From Streptomyces changanensis (lineage in GTDB: Bacteria; Actinomycetota; Actinomycetes; Streptomycetales; Streptomycetaceae), in NCBI RefSeq assembly GCF_024600715.1, contig NZ_CP102332.1, positions 2,294,001-2,358,000 of the forward strand: a stretch of 64,000 nt of DNA, read 5' to 3'. Below the pieces are notes generated by a model. That model had not been told where the DNA came from. It made no database searches and saw only the letters and a list, made by a program, of their open reading frames with translations. Positions 9,078 through 18,094 of this stretch are shown here, in pieces; the first letter of the stretch is position 1; each line of letters begins with the position of its first letter. The position numbers and the translations under genes are program-made.

Positions 9078-9496
9078 GCCCGGTCACCCACCTGGTCGAC
9101 ACATCGGCCGCCGCCCGGATCCTGACCGACGTGCGCGTCAGGGAGCGCTGGATCGACCACCTCACCGAGGGCGTCGTCGGCATGTGTGAGATCACCGAGC
9201 TGGAGATGCTGCACTCGGCGCGCTCCCTCGCCGACCGCCTGGCCAAGCAGGACCTGCTCGCCGAACTCTTCAACTGGTCCCCCGTCCCCGACGGGGTGTA
9301 CCAGCGGGCAGGCGCCGTGCAGCGGGCGCTCACGGAGCGCGGCGAGCACCGCAGCGCGGGGCCGGTCGACCTGCTGGTCGCCGCCACGGCCGAGCTGTCG
9401 GGGCTCACCGTCCTGCACTACGACGCGGACTTCGAGACGGTGGCGCGGGCCACCGGGCAGGCGACGGCGTGGGTGGCGCCCCCGGGCGGCCTGTGA
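9074..9496 (+). CDS. vapC: VapC-type PIN-domain ribonuclease toxin
   Basis: 140 aa PIN-domain protein. The acidic residues expected for metal binding are present: Asp in HLVDTSA near residue 9, Glu in ITELEML near 40, Asp in GPVDLLVAAT near 99 and Asp in YDADFE near 117. VapC toxins cleave tRNA or rRNA at specific sites when released from VapB. The start overlaps the vapB stop by 4 nt. Nothing is truncated, so the system looks functional. The RNA target cannot be predicted from sequence. Confidence 0.9.
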   Translation: MSPVTHLVDTSAAARILTDVRVRERWIDHLTEGVVGMCEITELEMLHSARSLADRLAKQDLLAELFNWSPVPDGVYQRAGAVQRALTERGEHRSAGPVDLLVAATAELSGLTVLHYDADFETVARATGQATAWVAPPGGL

Positions 9497-9542
9497 CCGG
9501 CGGGCCCGACGGTCCGGGCGCGTCGGCGGGGGCCCGGACGGG

Positions 9543-10322
9543 TCACAGGAGGCCCGCCGCGTTCAGGAGGTACTGCGTCATCGGCTCGTAGAAGCGCGGG
9601 TCGACGACGTGGTCGTCGAGGGGGACGGTGACCTGGAGGGTGCCCTCCGCCTCGGCGACGAAGAGCGCCGGGTCGTTGCTGTCGGCGTAGCCGACGGTGT
9701 CGATGCCGCGCTGGGCGGCGCGGCCGGCCCAGCCGTGGTCGGCGACGACGAGGTCGGGCAGCGGCTGGTCCATGGCGCGCAGCCCGTCGAGGACGGCGTT
9801 CATCGGCTCGGGCGAGTGGGTGTGCCACAGGGTGGCGCCGCGCTCGAAGACGGCGACGTCGGCGAACTGGACGACGCACCCCTCGTCGGCGTGGAGACCG
9901 CCCGGGATCCGTACGACGTCGCACCCGGCGGCGCGCAGCGCGGCGGCGGTGCGGCTGTGCACGTCGAGGAGCGCGCCGGGGTGGCCGGTCGCGAAGAGGA
10001 CGCGTTCGCGGGCGGCGGCGGCCTTGCGCAGGCGGGCCGCCATCCGGTCCAGGGCGTCGACGGTCAGCTCCGGGTCGATGGTGTCCTGCCCGGCGCGGTG
10101 GGCGGGGTCGTCGATGACGCCGCACCGCTCGGCCATCACGGCGAGGACGTCCTGCTCGTCGGTCCAGCGGTCGCCCAGCTCCAGACCCAGCCAGTAGTGG
10201 CGGTCGCCGTTCGCCAGCTTGCGGTAGTGGGAGAGGTTGTTGTCGCGGGGCGTGGCGACGTCGCCCGCGATGCGCGTGCGGACGAGGTGCTCGACGAGGG
10301 CGGGGCGGCTGGGTATCGGCAT
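9543..10322 (-). CDS. Conserved actinobacterial phosphatase-like protein
   Basis: 259 aa from ATG 10322 (MPIPSRPALVEHL). The frame stays open further upstream but loses coding character there. The protein belongs to a conserved Streptomyces group usually annotated simply as phosphatase. Recognisable segments are RDNNLSHYRKLANGDRHYWL, RVLFATGHPGALLDVH with a small-ligand loop, VVRIPGGLHADEGCVVQFADV and DLVVADHGWAGRAAQRGID. Conserved His and Asp in GHPG, LWHTHSPEP and ADHG could bind metal or phosphate, but I know of no established catalytic scheme. It stands alone, convergent with vapC and divergent from the secreted protein at 10543. Confidence 0.8.
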   Translation of the reverse strand: MPIPSRPALVEHLVRTRIAGDVATPRDNNLSHYRKLANGDRHYWLGLELGDRWTDEQDVLAVMAERCGVIDDPAHRAGQDTIDPELTVDALDRMAARLRKAAAARERVLFATGHPGALLDVHSRTAAALRAAGCDVVRIPGGLHADEGCVVQFADVAVFERGATLWHTHSPEPMNAVLDGLRAMDQPLPDLVVADHGWAGRAAQRGIDTVGYADSNDPALFVAEAEGTLQVTVPLDDHVVDPRFYEPMTQYLLNAAGLL

Positions 10323-10542
10323 CCCCCCATTGTGCCGCCCGGCACCGCGCGTGGCCGAGCCGTTCCGCGGCGTGGACGGCCGCGTGTTCCCGGGCCCGTG
10401 CCCGGTTGTGCGGAAAACGCCCCGGAACGGCCCTCCGGCCGGGCAGACTGGGCGGCGGCCATCCCCCTCGCCCCCGGGACGCGCGGTCCCGGACGGGCCG
10501 GGCCGCCACGCGCCCCGGCACCGCCGCCAGAAAGGCACCTCT

Positions 10543-11058
10543 TTGCACCGTGCGATACGCGCCGCCGCCCTCGCGACGGCCGCACTCTCCCTCGCCGCCC
10601 TGCCGTCGACCGGTCACGCCGCCTCCACGACGGGCTCCCTGATGCTCACGCACGTGCGGCCGAACGCCGCCGGCGCGGACACGAAGGACGGCCGGCAGCT
10701 CAACGTCAACGGCGAGTACTTCGTCATCAAGAACGTGACGGCGCGGGCGGTGAACACCGGCGGCTACGTCCCGGACATCACCTCGAACACGTACGGCCGA
10801 GCCCTGCCCTCGTACAGCCTGCCGGCGGGCGCGCGGGCCTACGTGCACACCGGCAGCGGCACGAACCACCGGGACAGCGCCGGCTGGCACCACATCTACC
10901 GCGGGTACGCCCGGCACGTCCTGCCCAACGAGGCCGGCACGCGCAACCCCGACCTGCGGTTGAAGAAGCCCGGCAGCCGGGACGACAACAGCACGGCCGG
11001 CTCCCTGTCCGCGTGTAACTGGGGCTCCGCCCGGGACGCCACCACGTACGCCTGCTGA
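10543..11058 (+). CDS. Secreted lamin-tail-domain (LTD-like) protein
   Basis: 171 aa if TTG 10543 is the start. AGAAAGG lies about 8 nt upstream, and no ATG or GTG occurs between it and the signal peptide. The N-terminus is a Sec signal (AIRAAALATAALSLAALPSTGHA, AxA cleavage). The mature protein has the LTD-like pattern LNVNGEYFVIKNVTARAVNTGG ... LPAGARAYVHTGSG, then a Cys-containing tail. Related small secreted proteins are common in Streptomyces, and LTD folds are thought to act in extracellular binding. No enzyme motif is seen. The TTG start makes the first residues uncertain. Confidence 0.78.
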   Translation: MHRAIRAAALATAALSLAALPSTGHAASTTGSLMLTHVRPNAAGADTKDGRQLNVNGEYFVIKNVTARAVNTGGYVPDITSNTYGRALPSYSLPAGARAYVHTGSGTNHRDSAGWHHIYRGYARHVLPNEAGTRNPDLRLKKPGSRDDNSTAGSLSACNWGSARDATTYAC

Positions 11059-11213
11059 TCGGGACGCGGCACGCGAGGCCGGCCGAGCGGTACCCCCGCC
11101 CGGCCGGCCTCCGCCGCGTCCGGGGCGGGGCGGGGCGGGGGGCGGGCCGGGGGCGCGGCGGTCACCCGAGCGTACGTGGGCACGGGCGCGCGTCCGGGCG
11201 GCCGTCGCCCCCG

Positions 11214-11640
11214 CGCAGGCGCCCGGCGTACGCCCCGCAGGCCCGCGCCCGGACACCCGGCGGGTCGGCGCGGGTCCCGTCAGGCGCCCGGCGTACCGGC
11301 GGCCGGGCCACGCCCAGTCGCCGACGTCCCGCGGGCGGGACCCGCGCCCAGGCACCCGGCCCGCCCGCGGGGTCCGCCAGGCGCCCGGCCCGCCCAGGGG
11401 TCCCGTCAGGCGCCCGGCCTGCCCGCCGGGCCCCGTCACACGCCGGCCACCCCGCGGGATCCCGTCACACGCCGGTCCGCCCAGGGGGTTCCGTAGGCGC
11501 CGGCCCGCCGGGCCCCGTCAGGCGCCGGCCACCCCGCGCGGTCCCGTCACGCGCCCGGCGTACCCCCGCGCAGGCCATTGCCCGGGCCCGCGCCCGGACA
11601 CTCGGCGTGCCCCCGACAGGCCCGTCAGGCGCCCGGCGCG
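11214..11640. repeat. Higher-order degenerate tandem repeat at the 3' end of the tetR-type gene
   Basis: A 24-30 bp unit recurs throughout the 11059-11624 gene gap. Each unit begins with TCA(G/C)GCGCC(C)GG or TCACACGCCGG and ends in (C/T)CCG. Six consecutive units fill 11378-11546 (about 28, 30, 29, 29, 24 and 29 bp). They fall into an A-B-C, A'-B'-C' order, so a trimer was itself duplicated. Further copies lie near 11214, 11279 and 11547. The last match, at 11625, is the stop codon and final codons of the tetR gene, so the array seems to have grown from that gene end. No convincing gene is seen here. Confidence 0.8.
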
Positions 11641-12221
11641 GCGGCCGCGAAGGCGCCCCGGGCGAGGCGGTGCAGCAGGGCGGCCGTGCTGCCGTGGCTG
11701 GTGAGGGCGCCGGCGGGGCCGAGGTGCGGGGTGGAGTTGAGCAGGCCGAAGACCGCGTGGACGGCCGCGCGGGCGTCGGGCTCCCCCAGCTCGGGGTAGG
11801 TGGCGCGGACGGCATCCACCCACAGCTCCACGTACTGCCGCTGGAGCTGGCGGACCCGCTTGCGGTCGGCGTCCCGGAGGCGGTCCAGCTCGCGGTCGTG
11901 CAGAGTGATCAGCGAGCGGTCGTTGAGCGCGAAGTCGATGTGCCCGTCGATGAGCGCGGCGAGCAGCGCGCGGGGGTCGCCGTCGGACTCGGCCACGCGG
12001 CGGCGTCCACCGTCGAGGAGGCGCTCGCTGATCCCGACGAGCAGCTCGGCGAGCATGGCGTCCTTGCCGGGGAAGTGCCGGTAGAGCCCGGGGCCGCTGA
12101 TGCCGACCGCCGCGCCTATCTCGTCGACGCCCACGCCGTGGAAGCCGCGCTCGGCGAAGAGGCGCGCGGCCTCCTTGAGGATCTGCTCGCGGCGGGTCGG
12201 GGCGTCGGTCCTGGTGGTCAT
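11625..12221 (-). CDS. TetR-family regulator of the leucine/isovalerate operon
   Basis: 198 aa. The N-terminal TetR helix-turn-helix is clear (TRREQILKEAARLFAERGFHGVGV ... VGISGPGLYRHFPGKDAML). The helical C-terminal ligand domain fits a group that often regulates acyl-CoA catabolism (RSLITLHDRELDRLRDADRKR). It is divergent from the methylcrotonyl-CoA carboxylase operon, with palindromic TTAAC-rich repeats in the gap, so it very likely represses that operon and itself. An acyl-CoA such as isovaleryl- or methylcrotonyl-CoA is a reasonable inferred ligand. The 3' end is the apparent source of a tandem-repeat array downstream. Confidence 0.9.
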   Translation of the reverse strand: MTTRTDAPTRREQILKEAARLFAERGFHGVGVDEIGAAVGISGPGLYRHFPGKDAMLAELLVGISERLLDGGRRRVAESDGDPRALLAALIDGHIDFALNDRSLITLHDRELDRLRDADRKRVRQLQRQYVELWVDAVRATYPELGEPDARAAVHAVFGLLNSTPHLGPAGALTSHGSTAALLHRLARGAFAAAAPGA

Positions 12222-12241
12222 GGATCGATTCTAGACAACGC

Positions 12242-12290
12242 GGTTAGCGGTCGTTAACCTGAAGGACACACGTTAACGCTCATTAACGCT
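12242..12290. promoter_or_regulatory. TetR operator region between the regulator and leucine operon
   Basis: GGTTAGCGGTCGTTAACC (12242-12259) is an imperfect 18-bp palindrome (14 of 18 positions self-complementary). A second element at 12271-12290 contains CGTTAACG and a direct repeat of TTAACGCT with 10-bp period. Both lie between the divergent tetR start (12221) and the carboxylase start (12318), where TetR dimers would be expected to bind. Confidence 0.7.
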
Positions 12291-12317
12291 CTCGTACGGG
12301 CAAGGGGGCTCGACACG

Positions 12318-13934
12318 ATGCAGCAGGCACCTGTGCTGGCCGGCGCGGCGGATCCCGCGTCGCCGGCCTGGCAGGCCAACGAGGCGGCGCACCGGGAGCT
12401 CGTCGACGACCTCCGGGCGCGGCTCGCCGCCGCCCGGCTGGGCGGCGGCGAGAAGGCGCGCGCCCGGCACACGGCGCGCGGCAAGCTGCTCCCGCGCGAC
12501 CGCGTCGACACGCTCCTGGACCCGGGGTCGCCCTTCCTGGAGCTGGCGCCGCTCGCCGCGAACGGCATGTACGGCGACCAGGCGCCCGCCGCAGGGGTGG
12601 TGGCGGGGATCGGCCGGGTCTCGGGCCGCGAGGTCGTGGTCGTCGCCAACGACGCCACGGTCAAGGGCGGCACGTACTACCCGATGACCGTCAAGAAGCA
12701 CCTGCGCGCGCAGGAGGTGGCGCTGGAGAACCGGCTGCCCTGCGTGTACCTGGTCGACTCGGGCGGCGCGTTCCTGCCGATGCAGGACGAGGTCTTCCCC
12801 GACCGGGAGCACTTCGGCCGGATCTTCTACAACCAGGCCCGCATGTCGGGCGCCGGGATCCCGCAGATCGCCGCCGTCCTCGGCTCGTGCACGGCCGGCG
12901 GGGCGTACGTCCCGGCCATGAGTGACGAGGCCGTCATCGTGCGGAACCAGGGCACGATCTTCCTGGGCGGCCCGCCGCTGGTGAAGGCGGCGACGGGTGA
13001 GGTCGTCACCGCCGAGGAGCTGGGCGGCGGCGAGGTCCACTCCCGGACGTCCGGCGTCACCGACCACCTCGCGGAGGACGACGCGCACGCCCTGCGGATC
13101 GTGCGGAACATCGTCGCGACGCTCCCCGCGCGCGGGGCGCTGCCCTGGTCGGTGGAGCCGGTCGAGGAGCCGGCGGTCGACCCGGCGGGGCTGTACGGCG
13201 CGGTGCCGGTCGACCCGCGGACGCCCTTCGACGTGCGGGAGGTCATCGCCCGGATCGTCGACGGCTCCCGCTTCCAGGAGTTCAAGGCGGAGTACGGGCA
13301 GACGCTCGTCACGGGCTTCGCCCGCGTCCATGGGCACCCGGTGGGGATCGTCGCCAACAACGGCATCCTGTTCTCCGAGTCCGCCCAGAAGGGCGCGCAC
13401 TTCATCGAGCTGTGCGACCAGCGGGGCGTGCCGCTGTTGTTCCTCCAGAACATCTCCGGCTTCATGGTGGGCCGGGACTACGAGGCGGGCGGCATCGCCA
13501 AGCACGGCGCGAAGATGGTCACCGCCGTGGCCTGCACGCGCGTGCCGAAGCTGACGGTCGTCGTGGGCGGTTCGTACGGCGCGGGCAACTACTCGATGTG
13601 CGGCCGGGCCTACGGTCCCCGCTTCCTGTGGATGTGGCCCAACGCCAAGATCTCCGTGATGGGCGGCGAGCAGGCCGCGTCGGTCCTCGCCACCGTCAAG
13701 CGCGACCAGTTGGAGGCGCGCGGCGAGGAGTGGTCGGCGGAGGCGGAGGAGGAGTTCAAGGCCCCCGTCCGCGCCCAGTACGAGCAGCAGGGCAGCGCCT
13801 ACTACGCGACGGCCCGGCTGTGGGACGACGGGGTCATCGACCCGATGGAGACCCGCCAGGTGCTGGGTCTGGCCCTGACCGCCTGCGCCAACGCCCCGCT
13901 GGGTGAGCCCGGCTTCGGCGTCTTCCGGATGTGA
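12318..13934 (+). CDS. accD1: Methylcrotonyl-CoA carboxylase, carboxyltransferase (beta) subunit
   Basis: 538 aa, typical of the beta subunit that transfers CO2 from carboxybiotin to 3-methylcrotonyl-CoA in leucine breakdown. The carboxyltransferase N and C domains are both complete. Motifs include [58 protein letters not shown] and [20 protein letters not shown], which are characteristic of MCC beta rather than propionyl- or acetyl-CoA carboxylase beta. It is the first gene of the operon, and the biotinylated subunit follows 7 nt after its stop. Expression is probably controlled by the divergent TetR protein. The symbol follows common actinobacterial usage. Confidence 0.93.
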   Translation: MQQAPVLAGAADPASPAWQANEAAHRELVDDLRARLAAARLGGGEKARARHTARGKLLPRDRVDTLLDPGSPFLELAPLAANGMYGDQAPAAGVVAGIGRVSGREVVVVANDATVKGGTYYPMTVKKHLRAQEVALENRLPCVYLVDSGGAFLPMQDEVFPDREHFGRIFYNQARMSGAGIPQIAAVLGSCTAGGAYVPAMSDEAVIVRNQGTIFLGGPPLVKAATGEVVTAEELGGGEVHSRTSGVTDHLAEDDAHALRIVRNIVATLPARGALPWSVEPVEEPAVDPAGLYGAVPVDPRTPFDVREVIARIVDGSRFQEFKAEYGQTLVTGFARVHGHPVGIVANNGILFSESAQKGAHFIELCDQRGVPLLFLQNISGFMVGRDYEAGGIAKHGAKMVTAVACTRVPKLTVVVGGSYGAGNYSMCGRAYGPRFLWMWPNAKISVMGGEQAASVLATVKRDQLEARGEEWSAEAEEEFKAPVRAQYEQQGSAYYATARLWDDGVIDPMETRQVLGLALTACANAPLGEPGFGVFRM

Positions 13935-13941
13935 GGGACTG

Positions 13942-15882
13942 ATGTTCACGACTGTTCTGGTCGCCAACCGGGGCGAGATCGCGGTCCGCGTCATCCGCAC
14001 GCTGCGGGCGCTCGGCATCCGCTCGGTCGCCGTCTTCAGCGACGCGGACGCCGACGCCCGGCACGTCCGGGAGGCGGACACGGCCGTACGGATCGGCCCG
14101 CCCGCCGCGACGGAGAGCTACCTGCGCGTGGACCGGCTGCTGGAGGCCGCCGCGCGGACCGGCGCCGAGGCGGTGCACCCGGGGTACGGCTTCCTCGCGG
14201 AGAACGCCGCCTTCGCGCAGGCGTGCGAGGACGCGGGGCTCGTCTTCATCGGACCGCCGGCCTCCGCGATCTCCCTGATGGGGGACAAGATCCGCGCCAA
14301 GGAGACGGTGAAGGCGGCGGGCGTGCCGGTCGTGCCCGGTTCGTCGGGCAGCGGCCTCACCGACGGCGAGCTGGCCTCGGCGGCCCGCGACATCGGGATG
14401 CCGGTGCTGCTGAAGCCCTCGGCGGGCGGCGGCGGCAAGGGCATGCGGCTCGTGCGCGCCGAGTCGGCGCTGGAGGACGAGATCGCCGCGGCGCGGCGCG
14501 AGGCGCGGGCGTCGTTCGGTGACGACACGCTGCTGGTGGAGCGGTGGATCGACCGGCCCCGGCACATCGAGATCCAGGTCCTGGCGGACGGCCACGGCAC
14601 CGTGCTGCACCTCGGTGAGCGCGAGTGCTCCCTCCAGCGCCGCCACCAGAAGGTCGTCGAGGAGGCGCCGTCGGTCCTCCTCGACGAGGGGACGCGCGCC
14701 GCGATGGGCGAGGCGGCCGTGCAGGCCGCCCGTTCCTGCGGCTACCGGGGCGCGGGCACGGTCGAGTTCATCGTCCCGGGCGGCGACCCCTCGCAGTACT
14801 ACTTCATGGAGATGAACACCCGCCTCCAGGTGGAGCACCCGGTCACCGAGCTGGTGACGGGCGTGGACCTGGTGGAGTGGCAGCTGCGGGTGGCCGCCGG
14901 GGAGCCCCTCGGGTTCACCCAGGACGACGTCGCCCTGACCGGCCACTCGATCGAGGCCCGTCTCTGCGCCGAGGACCCCTCCCGGGGCTTCCTCCCGTCG
15001 GGCGGCACGGTGCTGGCCCTGTCCGAGCCGGCCGGCGAGGGGGTGCGGACCGACTCGGGCCTCAGCGAGGGCACCGAGGTGTCCAGCCTGTACGACCCGA
15101 TGCTGGCGAAGGTCATCGTGCACGCCCCCGACCGGCCCACCGCGCTGCGCAGGCTGCGCGCCGCCCTGGCCGGCACGGTCACCCTCGGCGTCCCGACGAA
15201 CGCCGGGTTCCTGCGCCGCCTCCTCGCCCACCCGGACGTCGTCTCGGGCGACCTGGACACGGGCCTGGTGGAGCGTGAGGTGGACGGCCTGGTCCCCGAG
15301 GGCGTGCCGGAGGAGGTGTACGAGGCCGCGGCGGCGGTGCGCGAGGCCCGGCTGCGGCCCGGCCCGGACGCGCGCGGCTGGACGGACCCGTTCTCCGTGC
15401 CGAGCGGCTGGCGCCTCGGCGGCGAGGCCGTACCGGCGACGCACTGGCTGCGCGTCCCGGGGCACGAGCCGGTCGCCCACCGGGCCGGCGGCGGCGCGCG
15501 CGTGACCGGCGACCGGGTCACGGTCACCGTGGACGGCGTCACCCACACCTTCCACCGCGCCGGGACCTGGCTGGGCCGGGACGGCGACGCGTGGAACGTG
15601 CTGGACCACGATCCCGTGGAGGCGTCGCTCACGGGCGCGGCCCACGCCGGCGCCGACTCCCTCACCGCGCCGATGCCGGGCACGGTCACGGTCGTCAAGG
15701 TCGCCGTGGGCGACGAGGTCACGGCCGGTCAGGGGCTGCTGGTGGTGGAGGCGATGAAGATGGAGCACGTCATCTCCGCCCCGCACGACGGCACCGTCGC
15801 CGAGCTGGACGTCACGCCCGGCACCACCGTCGCCATGGACCAGGTGCTCGCCGTGGTGGTCCCGAAGGAGGAGGGGGCATGA
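13942..15882 (+). CDS. accA1: Methylcrotonyl-CoA carboxylase, biotin carboxylase/carrier (alpha) subunit
   Basis: 646 aa with start ATG 13942, seven nt after the beta-subunit stop. The order is biotin carboxylase N domain ([21 protein letters not shown]), ATP-grasp ([30 protein letters not shown]), biotin carboxylase C domain, an MCC-type linker and a C-terminal biotinyl domain. The biotinylated Lys lies in VEAMKMEH, about 40 residues from the end. Together with the upstream subunit it makes 3-methylglutaconyl-CoA. Its TGA overlaps the next gene's ATG (ATGA, 15879-15882), so translation is coupled to the HMG-CoA lyase. The biotin carboxylase and carrier are on one chain, as in MCC alpha. Confidence 0.93.
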   Translation: MFTTVLVANRGEIAVRVIRTLRALGIRSVAVFSDADADARHVREADTAVRIGPPAATESYLRVDRLLEAAARTGAEAVHPGYGFLAENAAFAQACEDAGLVFIGPPASAISLMGDKIRAKETVKAAGVPVVPGSSGSGLTDGELASAARDIGMPVLLKPSAGGGGKGMRLVRAESALEDEIAAARREARASFGDDTLLVERWIDRPRHIEIQVLADGHGTVLHLGERECSLQRRHQKVVEEAPSVLLDEGTRAAMGEAAVQAARSCGYRGAGTVEFIVPGGDPSQYYFMEMNTRLQVEHPVTELVTGVDLVEWQLRVAAGEPLGFTQDDVALTGHSIEARLCAEDPSRGFLPSGGTVLALSEPAGEGVRTDSGLSEGTEVSSLYDPMLAKVIVHAPDRPTALRRLRAALAGTVTLGVPTNAGFLRRLLAHPDVVSGDLDTGLVEREVDGLVPEGVPEEVYEAAAAVREARLRPGPDARGWTDPFSVPSGWRLGGEAVPATHWLRVPGHEPVAHRAGGGARVTGDRVTVTVDGVTHTFHRAGTWLGRDGDAWNVLDHDPVEASLTGAAHAGADSLTAPMPGTVTVVKVAVGDEVTAGQGLLVVEAMKMEHVISAPHDGTVAELDVTPGTTVAMDQVLAVVVPKEEGA

Positions 15883-16826
15883 CCACCGCAGGGCTGGGGC
15901 TCCCCATGACCGTCCCCGCGCCGGGCCTGCCCGCGCGGGTGCGGATCCACGAGGTCGGCGCCCGCGACGGCCTGCAGAACGAGCAGGGCGTCGTGCCCAC
16001 CGAGGTGAAGGCGGAGTTCGTCCGGCGCCTCGCGGACGCGGGGCTGACGACGGTCGAGGCGACGAGCTTCGTCCACCCGAAGTGGGTGCCGCAACTGGCC
16101 GACGCCGAGCGGCTCTTCCCGCTCGTGCGGGACCTGCCCGTGGCGCTGCCCGTCCTCGTCCCCAACGAGCGCGGGCTCGACCGCGCCCTGGCGCTGGAGG
16201 CGACCCGTGTCGCCGTCTTCGCCAGCGCCACCGAGTCCTTCGCGCAGGCCAACCTCAACCGCACCGTGGACGGGGCACTGGCCATGTTCGAGCCGGTGGT
16301 GGCCCGCGCCAAGGCGGCCGACGTGCACGTGCGCGGCTACCTGTCGATGTGCTTCGGCGACCCCTGGGAGGGCGCGGTGCCGGTCGCCCAGGTGGTGCGG
16401 GTGTGCCGGGCCCTGCTCGACATGGGGTGCGACGAGCTGAGCCTCGGTGACACCATCGGGGTGGCCACGCCCGGTCACGTCACCGCGCTGCTCGACGCGC
16501 TCGGCGGGGCCGGCGTCCCGGTCGGCGCCCTGGGCGTGCACTTCCACGACACCTACGGGCAGGCCCTCGCCAACACGCTGGCCGCCCTCCAGCGGGGCGT
16601 CACCACCGTCGACGCCTCCGCCGGCGGGCTGGGCGGCTGCCCGTACGCCAAGTCCGCCACCGGCAACCTCGCCACCGAGGACCTCGTGTGGATGCTGACC
16701 GGCCTCGGCATCGACACCGGGGTCGACCTCGGCCGTCTCGTCGCCACGAGCGCGTGGATGGCCGACCGCCTGGGCCGACCCAGCCCCTCCCGCACCGTCC
16801 GCGCCCTGTCCCACAAGGAGCAGTGA
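15879..16826 (+). CDS. hmgL: Hydroxymethylglutaryl-CoA lyase
   Basis: 315 aa. A TIM-barrel HMG-CoA lyase that cleaves HMG-CoA to acetoacetate and acetyl-CoA, the last step of leucine degradation. Key features are [15 protein letters not shown] (catalytic Arg and metal-binding Asp), [33 protein letters not shown] (metal-binding His pair) and [20 protein letters not shown] with the catalytic Cys. The gene overlaps the upstream carboxylase by 4 nt and is followed after 6 nt by the acyl-CoA dehydrogenase, so it sits inside a tight operon. No hydratase gene for methylglutaconyl-CoA is visible in the window, so that step must be encoded elsewhere. Confidence 0.94.
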   Translation: MTTAGLGLPMTVPAPGLPARVRIHEVGARDGLQNEQGVVPTEVKAEFVRRLADAGLTTVEATSFVHPKWVPQLADAERLFPLVRDLPVALPVLVPNERGLDRALALEATRVAVFASATESFAQANLNRTVDGALAMFEPVVARAKAADVHVRGYLSMCFGDPWEGAVPVAQVVRVCRALLDMGCDELSLGDTIGVATPGHVTALLDALGGAGVPVGALGVHFHDTYGQALANTLAALQRGVTTVDASAGGLGGCPYAKSATGNLATEDLVWMLTGLGIDTGVDLGRLVATSAWMADRLGRPSPSRTVRALSHKEQ

Positions 16827-16832
16827 TCACCG

Positions 16833-17987
16833 ATGGACCACCGCCTTCCCGCCGAGTTGGAAGAACTCCGCCGCACGGTCGAGGAGTTCGCGCACGACGT
16901 CGTCGCGCCGAAGATCGGCGACTTCTACGAGCGCCACGAGTTCCCGTACGAGATCGTGCGGGACATGGGCCGGATGGGGCTGTTCGGCCTGCCCTTCCCG
17001 GAGGAGTACGGCGGGATGGGCGGTGACTACCTGGCGCTGGGCATCGCGCTGGAGGAGCTGGCCCGCGTCGACTCGTCGGTGGCCATCACGCTGGAGGCGG
17101 GCGTCTCGCTGGGCGCGATGCCGATCTTCCGGTTCGGTACGGAGGAGCAGAAGCGGGAGTGGCTGCCCCGTCTGTGCAGCGGTGAACTGCTGGGCGCGTT
17201 CGGCCTGACGGAGCCCGAGTGCGGCTCGGACGCGGGCGGGACGCGCACGACGGCCGTGCGGGACGGTGACGAGTGGGTCATCAACGGCACGAAGTGCTTC
17301 ATCACCAACTCCGGTACGGACATCACGGGTCTGGTGACGGTGACGGCCGTGACGGGCCGCAAGGAGGACGGCCGCCCGGAGATCTCCTCGCTCATCGTCC
17401 CGTCGGGCACGCCCGGTTTCACCGTCGCGGCGCCGTACTCGAAGGTCGGCTGGAACGCCTCGGACACCCGGGAGCTGTCCTTCTCCGACGTCCGCGTGCC
17501 CGCCGCGAACCTGCTGGGCGAGGAGGGCCGCGGGTACGCCCAGTTCCTGCGCATCCTGGACGAGGGCCGCATCGCCATCGCCGCGCTCGCCACCGGGCTG
17601 GCACAGGGGTGCGTGGACGAGTCGGTGCGGTACGCGAAGGAGCGCCGGGCCTTCGGCCGGCCCATCGGGGACAACCAGGCCATCCAGTTCAAGCTGGCCG
17701 ACATGGAGATGCGGGCGCACATGGCCCGGATCGGCTGGCGGGACGCGGCCTCCCGGCTGGTGCTCGGCGAGCCGTTCAAGAAGGAGGCCGCGCTGGCGAA
17801 GCTGTACTCGTCGACGGTGGCGGTCGACAACGCCCGCGAGGCGACCCAGATCCACGGCGGCTACGGCTTCATGAACGAGTACCCGGTGGCGCGGATGTGG
17901 CGGGACTCGAAGATCCTGGAGATCGGGGAGGGCACGAGCGAGGTGCAGCGCATGCTCATCGCCCGTGAACTCGGCCTCTCGGCGTGA
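16833..17987 (+). CDS. acdH: Acyl-CoA dehydrogenase, probably isovaleryl-CoA dehydrogenase
   Basis: 384 aa FAD-dependent acyl-CoA dehydrogenase. It has FGLTEPECGSDAGGTRTTA and the C-terminal IHGGYGFMNEYPVARMWRDSK and GEGTSEVQRML that fit branched-chain acyl-CoA dehydrogenases. Its place as last gene of the mcc-hmgL operon, 6 nt behind hmgL, makes isovaleryl-CoA to methylcrotonyl-CoA the likely reaction, which feeds the carboxylase. The Streptomyces AcdH enzymes known to me accept several branched acyl-CoAs, so valine and isoleucine intermediates are possible too. The start ATG 16833 follows the hmgL stop closely and the length is normal. Confidence 0.93.
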   Translation: MDHRLPAELEELRRTVEEFAHDVVAPKIGDFYERHEFPYEIVRDMGRMGLFGLPFPEEYGGMGGDYLALGIALEELARVDSSVAITLEAGVSLGAMPIFRFGTEEQKREWLPRLCSGELLGAFGLTEPECGSDAGGTRTTAVRDGDEWVINGTKCFITNSGTDITGLVTVTAVTGRKEDGRPEISSLIVPSGTPGFTVAAPYSKVGWNASDTRELSFSDVRVPAANLLGEEGRGYAQFLRILDEGRIAIAALATGLAQGCVDESVRYAKERRAFGRPIGDNQAIQFKLADMEMRAHMARIGWRDAASRLVLGEPFKKEAALAKLYSSTVAVDNAREATQIHGGYGFMNEYPVARMWRDSKILEIGEGTSEVQRMLIARELGLSA

Positions 17988-18025
17988 TCAAGGGAACAAC
18001 CGGGAGTCACCCCCTGGACAAGATC

Positions 18026-18044
18026 TGAGGTTAGGCTAACCTAC
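18026..18044. promoter_or_regulatory. Iron box (DmdR/IdeR-type) upstream of the siderophore-binding protein
   Basis: TGAGGTTAGGCTAACCTAC matches the 19-bp actinobacterial iron box TTAGGTTAGGCTAACCTAA at 17 of 19 positions. It lies 51 nt upstream of ATG 18095, where a DmdR1-type Fe(II)-dependent repressor would block transcription in iron-replete cells. Confidence 0.88.
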
Positions 18045-18094
18045 CCTCGAACTTGCCCACAGGCCGGATCCGGCCGTACGAAAGCGACTCCGCC

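Noticed and set aside
11176..11496. Arg/Pro-rich frames within the tetR 3' repeats
   Set aside because: They exist because the repeat has no stops in these frames; residues follow the repeat unit and not protein constraints.
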